Part shown: one piece after another, positions 6,205 to 12,922 of the stretch
Layout: every line of letters begins with the position of its first letter
How positions within the stretch are numbered: the first letter of the stretch is position 1
Assembly (NCBI RefSeq): GCF_026672255.1
Contig: NZ_JAPOHA010000016.1
Span: forward strand, 1 to 44,835
Length of the DNA: 44,835 bases
Source: Caproiciproducens galactitolivorans
GTDB lineage: Bacteria; Bacillota; Clostridia; Oscillospirales; Acutalibacteraceae
Direction: 5' to 3'
Program-made: the position numbers and the translations under genes
The notes under the pieces: model-generated
Told to the model about the DNA's origin: nothing
The model's input: only the letters and a program-made list of their open reading frames with translations
Databases searched by the model: none

Positions 6205-6947
6205 TTGCCTGCCGCTCCTTTATTCAGCGCGTATTCGCCGTATATTTGTTTCATTTCTTCGGAAAAACCGCCGCCGTCCTCAATAAACAGCACAGGATCG
6301 ACGGTCATGCCCGGCTTGCCGCCCCGGTTCGCCTGTAAAAGAAAGAGGGAGGGGGGCTTGTCCGGCCGCTGCTGTACAAAGCGCAGGCGTTTCGGCTCCA
6401 GCCCCGCATTTTTCAGGTCGAGCATGGTACCGCAAAGGCGCTCCGGCCGCATGCAGCAGAAGAAGCGCCCGCCGAACCGCAGGAGGTACGCGGCGGCTTT
6501 CGCGATGTCTTCAAACCGGCACGCAGTTTCATGCCGCGCAACGCGCAGGGCTTCGTCCGGATTCTGCGCGCCCGCGCCGTCGGTTTTGTACGGCGGGTTG
6601 CAGGAAACGGTGCCGAACGCGTTGGCGGGCAGGCCGGATTTTCGGATTTCCCGGATGTCTCCGTGCACGATCTCGACCGTTTCACAAAGCCGGTTGTATT
6701 TCACCGAACGGCGTGCCATGGCGCAGGCTTCCTCCTGAATTTCCAGGGCGTACACTTTGTGCGGCTTCGCCTTCGCGCACCAGATCAGCGGGATGGCGCC
6801 GCAGCCCGTCCCCAGATCGGCGCAAATTTCCCCCGCCCGCGGCGCGGAAAACGCGGCGAGCAGGATGGTGTCGGTATTAAAACGGTGGCTTTGCGAAACG
6901 ATTACGGAGTAATCGCGCGAAAGCGGCTCAAGGTGTTCGGCCTCCAA
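6201..6947 (-). CDS. trmN6: tRNA1(Val) (adenine37-N6)-methyltransferase family protein
   Basis: The 248-aa class I SAM-dependent methyltransferase has a Rossmann motif I (ADLGTGCGAIPLIWC) near residue 40 and the N6-adenine signature NPPY (SCNPPYKTDG) near residue 115. Homologues are YfiC (TrmN6) of E. coli, which modifies A37 of tRNA-Val, and YabB of Bacillus. The substrate in Firmicutes is less certain than the enzyme class. It is first in an overlapping set with rsmI and the CAT-like gene. The start codon at 6947 has GGAGGAAATTTC upstream. Confidence 0.9.
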   Translation of the reverse strand: MEAEHLEPLSRDYSVIVSQSHRFNTDTILLAAFSAPRAGEICADLGTGCGAIPLIWCAKAKPHKVYALEIQEEACAMARRSVKYNRLCETVEIVHGDIREIRKSGLPANAFGTVSCNPPYKTDGAGAQNPDEALRVARHETACRFEDIAKAAAYLLRFGGRFFCCMRPERLCGTMLDLKNAGLEPKRLRFVQQRPDKPPSLFLLQANRGGKPGMTVDPVLFIEDGGGFSEEMKQIYGEYALNKGAAGK

Positions 6948-7031
6948 TAGAAATTTCCTCCTTATTTTTCTAAATCATAGCATGTATAAAAGGAAATAAA
7001 TCGTCAAATAAAGAGAGCATTCGATATATAG

Positions 7032-7059
7032 AAAAAAGACGGGGCGCCGAAACGCTCCG
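7032..7059 (-). terminator. Terminator of ferredoxin gene
   Basis: Stem 7040-7046/7053-7059 with one mismatch; on the minus strand it is followed by a TCTTTTTTC run (7038-7031). Confidence 0.7.
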
Positions 7060-7077
7060 CCTTCATCCTCTTGAATA

Positions 7078-7248
7078 TTATTCCTGTGCAGGAGCTCCTA
7101 CGGGGCAAGCATCGGCGCAGGCGCCGCACTCTGTGCAAAGATCTGCATCGATGACGAACTTACCATCACCCTCGGAAATTGCGTTTACGGGGCAACCCGC
7201 TGCGCAAGCGCCGCAGGAAATGCACTCATCACTAATAGCATATGCCAT
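7078..7248 (-). CDS. 2[4Fe-4S] ferredoxin, 56 aa
   Basis: Small soluble electron carrier of the classical clostridial type. Two cluster-binding motifs are complete: CISCGACAAGCP (from residue 9) and CTECGACADACP (from residue 38), each CX2CX2CX3CP. The ATG at 7248 is preceded by GGAGGTG at good spacing. It has its own promoter (7282-7309) and terminator (7032-7059), so it is an independent unit placed within the ricT/trmN6 housekeeping cluster. Partners such as pyruvate:ferredoxin oxidoreductase or hydrogenase are expected from physiology but are not in this window. Confidence 0.96.
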   Translation of the reverse strand: MAYAISDECISCGACAAGCPVNAISEGDGKFVIDADLCTECGACADACPVGAPAQE

Positions 7249-7281
7249 GGGAAAACACCTCCATATTAAATTACATCCATA

Positions 7282-7309
7282 ATTCTATCATAAATGACAG
7301 AAAATGCAA
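7282..7309 (-). promoter_or_regulatory. Ferredoxin gene promoter
   Basis: Minus strand: TTGCAT (7309-7304), 16-bp spacer, TAGAAT (7287-7282), about 35 bp before the start codon. Confidence 0.65.
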
Positions 7310-7328
7310 CCGTATAGGAGGAAATAAT

Positions 7329-8198
7329 TTAATCCTTTTCAAGCTCCTTTAACTGCTCCAGTTCGCTGCGGTCAATGCTGACCTGACCGCCCTTAATCAG
7401 CTTCACCTGCGCGGCTTTGAAAAGCTTGGGCGCGGCCTCCGGCGCGGAGTCGAGGCGCACCTGAAGAATGCCGGTAAGCATATTCAAATCCACCACGGTG
7501 CCCTTGCCGTCCGGCGTCATCACCACGGAATTGACGCTCGGGGTGGAGCGCAGCAAATCCTGATACGCTTCCTGTTCGTATTTCAGGCAGCACATCAGGC
7601 GCCCGCAGGTACCGGATATTTTCACCGGATTCAGCGAAAGGCCCTGTTCCTTTGCCATTTTAATCGAAACCGGCTGGAATCCGCCCAAAAAGGTTGAGCA
7701 GCAGAACGGCCGGCCGCAGATGCCGAGGCCGCCGAGCATTTTTGCTTCGTCGCGCACGCCGATCTGCCGCAGCTCGATGCGGGTACGGAAAACGGAAGCC
7801 AGGTCTTTTACCAGCTCGCGGAAATCGACCCGCCCGTCGGCGGTAAAGTAAAACAGGATTTTGGAGTTGTCAAAGGTATATTCCACGTCGACCAGCTTCA
7901 TTTCCAGCTTGTGGGCGGCAATCTTTTTCAGGCAGATATTGAAGGCGGTCTTTTCCTTGGCGGTATTTTCCTCCAGCTTCTTCAAATCTTCCTTTGTGGC
8001 GACGCGGATCAGCTTTTTCAGCGGCTGGACGATGCCCTCGTCGCTGATCTGCCGGTTTTCCATTGCGATTTCGCCGCACTCGACGCCGCGTGCGGTTTCA
8101 ACAATAACCATATCCCCCTGTTTCAGTATATTCCCGTCGGGGTCAAAATAATATACTTTTCCAACATTTTTAAAACGAACGCCAATAACTTCGGCCAT
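7329..8198 (-). CDS. ricT: PSP1/YaaT-type protein RicT
   Basis: Homologue of YaaT (RicT), which with RicA and RicF forms an iron-sulfur complex supporting RNase Y mRNA maturation, sporulation and competence in Bacillus. The 289-aa product shows the PSP1 domain (VIGVRFKNVGKVYYFDPDG, then VVETARGVECGEI) and the conserved Cys cluster in GICGRPFCCSTFLGG and SGTCGRLMCCLKYEQ. The ATG at 8198 (GGGAGG six nt before) is preferred to an upstream in-frame start at 8258 that adds 20 residues overlapping holB. It follows holB by 26 bp, as in Bacillus. Confidence 0.94.
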   Translation of the reverse strand: MAEVIGVRFKNVGKVYYFDPDGNILKQGDMVIVETARGVECGEIAMENRQISDEGIVQPLKKLIRVATKEDLKKLEENTAKEKTAFNICLKKIAAHKLEMKLVDVEYTFDNSKILFYFTADGRVDFRELVKDLASVFRTRIELRQIGVRDEAKMLGGLGICGRPFCCSTFLGGFQPVSIKMAKEQGLSLNPVKISGTCGRLMCCLKYEQEAYQDLLRSTPSVNSVVMTPDGKGTVVDLNMLTGILQVRLDSAPEAAPKLFKAAQVKLIKGGQVSIDRSELEQLKELEKD

Positions 8199-8224
8199 GT
8201 GAACCTCCCAATAATGAATTGGCA

Positions 8225-9100
8225 TTATCTGCCGGCGGCCGCGCGCAGGTTCGCGCAAAGAGCCGTAACAAGCAGCGCCGCGTTCGCGTTTCGGTCAAGC
8301 GCGCGCTGTGCTTTTTGGACTTCGTCCAGAAGGGCAAGAAGTTTTCCGCGGGTCAGTCCCGCGCCGAGCGCCGCCGCCGTTTCCGGCTGGCCGGAAAGGC
8401 AGGCGCCGCCGCCCGAGCGCAAAACCGCCGCGTCACGGATCAGAATCAAAAGTTCCGAAAGGACAGCGCGCAGCCTGTCCTTGTTTTTTATCAGATCCGC
8501 CGTCAGGAACAGCAGATCCGTTTCGTTTGCCGCGGTAACCGCCGCGGCCAGCTTTTTCAAATATTCCGGCTCCACGCCGCTTTGCTCCCGGGCGGCTTCC
8601 AGCGAAAAAATCTGCGCCCGCGAGCGGATGGTCGGCAGAAGCGCCGCCGCGCTGGAAGCGGTGAGCAGGAACCGGACGTTTTCGGGCGGCTCCTCAAAGA
8701 CTTTCAGCAGTGCGTTCTGCGAAGTCTCACTCATATTCTGCGCGCCGTACAGCAGATATACCTTGCAGTCCGCTTCGTTCGGCTTAATATAGGCGTCCGA
8801 GCGGATGGAACGGATGGCGTCGATCGGGAAAGCGCGCGGGTCGGCGTCGCCGTCCAGCGTAAAGATATCCGGGTGCGAACCGGCTTTCGCCTTGATGCAT
8901 CCCGGGCATTTCCCGCAGGGCCTTTCCGCGGGGCCGGTGCAGACGCTGGCTTTCGCCAACGCGGCGGCCAGCCCGTTCCGCTCCTTTTGGGGTCCTTCCA
9001 GAATCATGGCGTGGGGCAGCCTGCCCTCTTCAAACAGAAGCGCGAGCGAATGCTTTACGTCTTCGCTGCCGGAAACCGAATGCAGGCTGAGCAGGCTCAT
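8225..9100 (-). CDS. holB: DNA polymerase III subunit delta' HolB
   Basis: Clamp-loader subunit that helps load the beta sliding clamp at replication forks. The 291-aa protein has the AAA+ fold with a degenerate P-loop (LEGPQKERNG), a zinc-binding CGKCPGC module near residue 70, the sensor region (NALLKVFEEPPENVRFLLT) and the SRC-like TIRSRAQIFS. The non-functional Walker A is normal for delta'. Its ATG overlaps the darA stop by 4 bp (ATGA), so translation is coupled. Confidence 0.94.
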   Translation of the reverse strand: MSLLSLHSVSGSEDVKHSLALLFEEGRLPHAMILEGPQKERNGLAAALAKASVCTGPAERPCGKCPGCIKAKAGSHPDIFTLDGDADPRAFPIDAIRSIRSDAYIKPNEADCKVYLLYGAQNMSETSQNALLKVFEEPPENVRFLLTASSAAALLPTIRSRAQIFSLEAAREQSGVEPEYLKKLAAAVTAANETDLLFLTADLIKNKDRLRAVLSELLILIRDAAVLRSGGGACLSGQPETAAALGAGLTRGKLLALLDEVQKAQRALDRNANAALLVTALCANLRAAAGR

Positions 9101-9420
9101 ACCTTTTCGAAGCGGTCCACGTTCAGAACGAAGATGGTGGAACCGCCGACGGTGACTTCAATCGGGAACGAGGAATACATGCCGACGTCCATGGTGGTTG
9201 CGCTTGGCACAAGCTGGGTACGGCGGCTGCTCTGCTTTGAAATAATGGAGATGACCTGGTCGACCTTGTCGTCTTCGGTGCCGACGATGAAGGTGGTGTT
9301 GCCCGCCATCAGGAATCCGCCGGTGGTTGCAAGCTTGGTGACGGAGAAGCCGTCTTTGGTCAGCGCGGCGGAAACCATGCCGCTGTCGTCGTTGCTTACA
9401 ATCGCAAGTACCAGTTTCAT
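9097..9420 (-). CDS. darA: Cyclic-di-AMP receptor DarA (PII-like)
   Basis: A 107-aa PII-like trimeric protein; the Bacillus homologue YaaQ/DarA binds c-di-AMP. Diagnostic segments are MKLVLAIVSNDDSGMVSAAL, LATTGGFLMAGNTTFIVG and a C-terminal VTVGGSTIFVLNV. The ATG at 9420 has GGAGGG 7 nt upstream; an in-frame ATG at 9435 lies on the other side of that site and is rejected. It sits between the decarboxylase and holB, the Bacillus order without tmk and yaaR. Confidence 0.95.
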   Translation of the reverse strand: MKLVLAIVSNDDSGMVSAALTKDGFSVTKLATTGGFLMAGNTTFIVGTEDDKVDQVISIISKQSSRRTQLVPSATTMDVGMYSSFPIEVTVGGSTIFVLNVDRFEKV

Positions 9421-9491
9421 AATGAATCCCTCCATAAATACAAATTGATTATAGAATAAAAATTGAAATCAAGAAATCCTTTTTATGGATA

Positions 9492-10775
9492 TTATTTTAT
9501 CACTTTTATCGTAAAAAAGCCATACCCGCGCAGAAACCGGAGGATTTCTTTTGTGATTTCCTCCCCTGGCATCACAACCGGAACGCCCGGCGGGCAGGGA
9601 CAGGCGGCCTGTGCGGCGATGCGGCCCGCCGCCTGTGCAAGGAGCAAGGTTTCCGACGGCGCGAAAACGGCTTCGCGCAGGCTCATTTTTACAGCCGGGA
9701 GCGGCGGGAGTTCCGCCGTCTGCGGCAGGGGACGGCTTACCGGCAAGAGCGTGATCGCGTTTTTCAGCCGTGTAAAATCGTCGTCCGTATTAAACGGGGT
9801 GGCAATCAGAACCACATGTGCGCCGTCCGCGAACTCCGGCTCCACGCCCGCGCCCCGGAAGATTTCGGCGGCAGCAGTTCCGGTGATGCCGACGGAGGCC
9901 GTGTTCAGCGTGATGCGCGTCGGGTCCGTCAGGCCCTCCGGAAGGGTAATCCCGCGTTCGCGCGCGGTAGCTTTAATGTCCGCAACCTTTTTCTGAAGCG
10001 GCAGAAATTCCCCGCGGTGCAGCCGGAGCCATTCGCGCGCGAGGTCGAGCGAGGCCATCACCGGGTAGTTGGGGCTGGTCGAGCCGAACAGCGCCATAGC
10101 TTCCTTCGCGCCTTCGGCATAGCGGGCATCCGCGATATTGAGCCACGCGCCGCCCGTAAGCACATTCAGCGTTTTGTGCGCGGAGCAGGCGGTCATGCTC
10201 GCGCCGAGGGCGAGCGGATGGAGTTTTGGCTCGGTGAACATCAGGTGCGCGCCGTGGGCGTTGTCCACCAGAAGGGGAATGTCCCGCGCCCGGCACGCTT
10301 CGGCGATCGCGGGGATATCCAGAAGCTGCCCGTAATAGTTGGGGCTGGTTACGTAAACCGCCTTTGCGTCGGGCGTTTTCGAAAGGACGGAGAGGAGTTC
10401 CCCCGGCATCGCCCAGACGGGCGTTAAATCCAGCAAAGCCATGGTGTTCACCGCGCTGCGGTGCAGGATGCGGGAACAGACGATTTTGCCGCCGTTCGGC
10501 GCGGCAAGCCGGAACATCGCCTGAATGCAGAGGGTGCATCCGCCCGCGGAAATACAGGTTCGTTTTGCCCCGAACAGCTCGGCGGCAAGTTCTTCCGCCC
10601 GGGCGATCGGGCCGTTTGCTTCGAACAGGCTGTCCGTGTCCGGAAGCTCGGTAAAGTCGAGCGAAAGCAGATCGGGCGGCAGGGCGTGGGGATTATTTTT
10701 ATGTCCCGGCGTGTGGAAAGAAGCGCGTCCGCGCTTTTTGTGTTCCAGTAAAGCGGTATAAAGCGGGGTAGACAT
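9492..10775 (-). CDS. Orn/Lys/Arg decarboxylase family PLP enzyme (YaaO-like)
   Basis: Cytoplasmic fold-I PLP enzyme of 427 aa. The N-terminal FHTPGHKNN and DFTELPDTDSLFEANGPI motifs, VDNAHGAHL and the PLP lysine in CSAHKTLNVLTGG identify the family, which makes polyamines or cadaverine. Members near darA/holB (YaaO in Bacillus) have poorly fixed substrates, so Lys, Arg or Orn are all possible. It is shorter than catabolic decarboxylases because it lacks the N-terminal wing domain, as YaaO does. A terminator-like hairpin lies only a few nt before its ribosome binding site (10792-10822). Confidence 0.9.
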   Translation of the reverse strand: MSTPLYTALLEHKKRGRASFHTPGHKNNPHALPPDLLSLDFTELPDTDSLFEANGPIARAEELAAELFGAKRTCISAGGCTLCIQAMFRLAAPNGGKIVCSRILHRSAVNTMALLDLTPVWAMPGELLSVLSKTPDAKAVYVTSPNYYGQLLDIPAIAEACRARDIPLLVDNAHGAHLMFTEPKLHPLALGASMTACSAHKTLNVLTGGAWLNIADARYAEGAKEAMALFGSTSPNYPVMASLDLAREWLRLHRGEFLPLQKKVADIKATARERGITLPEGLTDPTRITLNTASVGITGTAAAEIFRGAGVEPEFADGAHVVLIATPFNTDDDFTRLKNAITLLPVSRPLPQTAELPPLPAVKMSLREAVFAPSETLLLAQAAGRIAAQAACPCPPGVPVVMPGEEITKEILRFLRGYGFFTIKVIK

Positions 10776-10791
10776 TTTGATTGGCTCCTTT

Positions 10792-10822
10792 GAAAAAAAA
10801 CCGCACGGCTCCCACCGTGCGG
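10792..10822 (-). terminator. Terminator or attenuator between the LCP gene and the decarboxylase gene
   Basis: CCGCACGG (10801-10808) and CCGTGCGG (10815-10822) form a perfect stem; on the minus strand eight or more T follow at once. It ends the LCP transcript, but lies just before the AAGGAG of the decarboxylase gene with no clear promoter in between, so it may act as an attenuator. Confidence 0.85.
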
Positions 10823-10885
10823 CACTTTGATGAAGAAATATTGCGGCCGGAATCCTTGTACAGATTCGTCACATATGGAATTGCA

Positions 10886-11944
10886 TTAGCCGTTGCCCCC
10901 GTACGATTTTGTGGGCAGGTCGCTTTCGTAAATGAATTCCGCCAGGCTCTGGCTGCACTTCTCCAGATCCGGAACAAGCACGTCCGCAGGCGATCCGCCC
11001 ATGGTTACCCGTTCGGAGGAATATTCGCTGTTGCCCGGCGTACGGTTCTGGCTGATCGGGTAATTCAGGTAGGTCAGCGCATTTGTTGCCATGCTCAGAA
11101 CTTCGTTCTTCGTCATGTTGGTCGTGATGAGGGGAAGAACATCGTAGAGCGCCTGGTTGATCGTTCCGATGTCCGCGGTCTTGAATTTTTCAACAAGGCT
11201 TGAAAAAACCTTGCGCTGGCGCTCGGTGCGCTCAAAGTCGTCGCCGATCGCGCGGATACGGGAATAGTACAGCGCCTGTTTCCCGCTCAGCAAAAAGGTT
11301 CCGGCGGTCAGGTTGCGGCGCGGGTCGCCGGAGTTCCGGTTGATGAGCTGTGCCTCGCCCTTTGTAATCGTCATGGTAACGCCGCCGAGCTTGTCGATAA
11401 TTTTGGAGAAGGACGCGTAGTCGATCAAGACAAAGCGGTCGATATCGGTTCCGAAGTTCGCTTCAATGGTGGCGACGGAGAGCTGCGGGCCGCCCATGGA
11501 ATAGGCGACGTTCAGGCGCTGGCTCGCGTGGCCGGGAATCGCGACGTACATATCGCGCATGAACGAATTCAGTTTCAGTTTTTTATGGCGCGTGTCGACG
11601 GAGACGAGCATCATGCTGTCGCTTCGCCCGGGGTCGTTCGGCTGGTAATCGTCCACGCCCATTACCAAAATGTTCGTAATGGCGTCGTCATGATACAGCC
11701 CGCCCAAAACGCCGGCTTTGGCGCTTGTGGTGCTGTTGCCAGAGCCTCCCTGAAAGAGATCGCCGGTATTTACTTTTGAGGTCGTGTCCATTGGTACAAA
11801 ATTAATCCGGCTCAGCATTTGATCGGCATAAACACAGCCAACGCCGGAGATCAGCATGACTGCGCTTAAAAAGAGTATAACGATATTTCGAATCAATTTT
11901 TTTGGACTTTTTCCGTTTTTCGGCATTTTTCCTGCTTTTTTCAC
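10886..11944 (-). CDS. LytR-CpsA-Psr (LCP) family cell-wall polymer ligase
   Basis: Membrane-anchored enzyme that transfers undecaprenyl-linked teichoic acid or glycopolymer to peptidoglycan. It has a basic N-terminus, one membrane segment (IRNIVILFLSAVMLISGVG) and an extracellular LCP domain with the expected motifs: ITNILVMGVDDYQPNDPGRS, MLVSVDTRHKKLKLNSFMRD, RLNVAYSMGGPQ and RIRAIGDDFERTERQRKV. The Asp/Arg residues of these motifs bind the pyrophosphate head group. The GTG at 11944 (GAGGA about 8 nt upstream) is preferred to the TTG at 11959. It is transcribed singly. Confidence 0.93.
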   Translation of the reverse strand: MKKAGKMPKNGKSPKKLIRNIVILFLSAVMLISGVGCVYADQMLSRINFVPMDTTSKVNTGDLFQGGSGNSTTSAKAGVLGGLYHDDAITNILVMGVDDYQPNDPGRSDSMMLVSVDTRHKKLKLNSFMRDMYVAIPGHASQRLNVAYSMGGPQLSVATIEANFGTDIDRFVLIDYASFSKIIDKLGGVTMTITKGEAQLINRNSGDPRRNLTAGTFLLSGKQALYYSRIRAIGDDFERTERQRKVFSSLVEKFKTADIGTINQALYDVLPLITTNMTKNEVLSMATNALTYLNYPISQNRTPGNSEYSSERVTMGGSPADVLVPDLEKCSQSLAEFIYESDLPTKSYGGNG

Positions 11945-12055
11945 AACATCAGTCCTCAATCGGCAATTTTTATAGTAATAACCGATTTATTATACCTTGC
12001 GGTTTACCTATAATAATTACTATACGGAATTAATTTGTAAACAGATTTTAGCAAT

Positions 12056-12637
12056 TCAGTCCTGCTCATCCAGCGTCAGCTGATAGGAAGGCAGGAACTC
12101 CTCCACAAAACAGTCCGCTTCCGGAAGATGCATTTCGGCGACGGCCCGGCGCAGGGAAATCTCCGCTTTGGAAAATTCGCTGTTTCCCATCCCTTTTTCC
12201 TCCATGCATTTGATAACGGCGGAAAGCTTGTCCGCTGCTTTCACAAGGGGAAGAAGTTCGCGGTCGCCTTCGCCCGAGGCGGTCAGGATGGATTCGTAGC
12301 CCGGCTTTAAATCAGCGGGCAAAAGGCTTAAAAGCTTTTTGCGGGCGGTTTTTTCCACTTCGCCGTAGGCGGAGCGGATTTCCGGGTTATAATATTTTAC
12401 CGGAGTAGGTAAGTCGCCGGTCAGGATTTCGGTTGCGTCGTGGTACAGCGCGAGGAGCGCGGCGCGCTCCGGATTTACGTTTCCGCCGAAGCGGGTGTTG
12501 CGGAGCACCGCCAGCGCGTGGGCGATTACGGCGGTTTCAAAGCTGTGCTCACAGAGGTTTTCTTCGCGCGTGTTGTGCATCAGCCCCCAACGGTTAATAT
12601 ATTTCATGCGCGAAAGCATCGCGTAAAAATGGAACAT
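12056..12637 (-). CDS. yfbR: HD-domain 5'-deoxynucleotidase, YfbR-like
   Basis: Dephosphorylates deoxyribonucleoside 5'-monophosphates. The 193-aa product matches E. coli YfbR closely: N-terminal FHFYAMLSRMKYINRW, the metal-binding His in CEHSFETAVIAHAL, the HD pair in LLALYHDATEILTGDLPTP, and a C-terminal SYQLTLDE. The ATG at 12637 with GGGGGAT upstream agrees with the E. coli N-terminus; the longer frame to 12742 would add 35 unrelated residues and is probably leader. No operon partner. Confidence 0.93.
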   Translation of the reverse strand: MFHFYAMLSRMKYINRWGLMHNTREENLCEHSFETAVIAHALAVLRNTRFGGNVNPERAALLALYHDATEILTGDLPTPVKYYNPEIRSAYGEVEKTARKKLLSLLPADLKPGYESILTASGEGDRELLPLVKAADKLSAVIKCMEEKGMGNSEFSKAEISLRRAVAEMHLPEADCFVEEFLPSYQLTLDEQD

Positions 12638-12823
12638 CCGGTTATCCCCCTGTATCCTTATATACTGCCCGTTTTTAAAGCAAAACTCCCCTGTTCTGAA
12701 AGGAAAAGGCAGGAAAGCCGAATGGGAATCATGCGTTTTCATAAACGGAAAGCGAATTATTTATAATATACTAATAAAACGTAAATTTTGCAAGAAGAGG
12801 GAGCCGGTTTTATTAAATTCGCT

Positions 12824-12851
12824 TTGTTCCAACAAAACCCTGTGTTATAAT
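12824..12851 (+). promoter_or_regulatory. Promoter of yfhO-csbB operon
   Basis: TTGTTC (12824-12829), 16-bp spacer, TATAAT (12846-12851) preceded by TGT (extended -10). About 70 bp of leader before the TTG start. Confidence 0.75.
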
Positions 12852-12922
12852 ATGGAATAACAAATTGATAAACAGAGCAGTCGGCTTTTCCATGTTTACT
12901 GCTGTTAAACGGAGGCGACGGT

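Noticed and set aside
8219-9448. A 409-codon plus-strand frame over holB and darA
   Set aside because: Antisense shadow of two well-identified genes; Arg/Gly/Ala-rich low-complexity translation.
12638-12742. N-terminal extension of the YfbR-like protein
   Set aside because: The shorter start matches the E. coli homologue and has a ribosome binding site; the extension does not.
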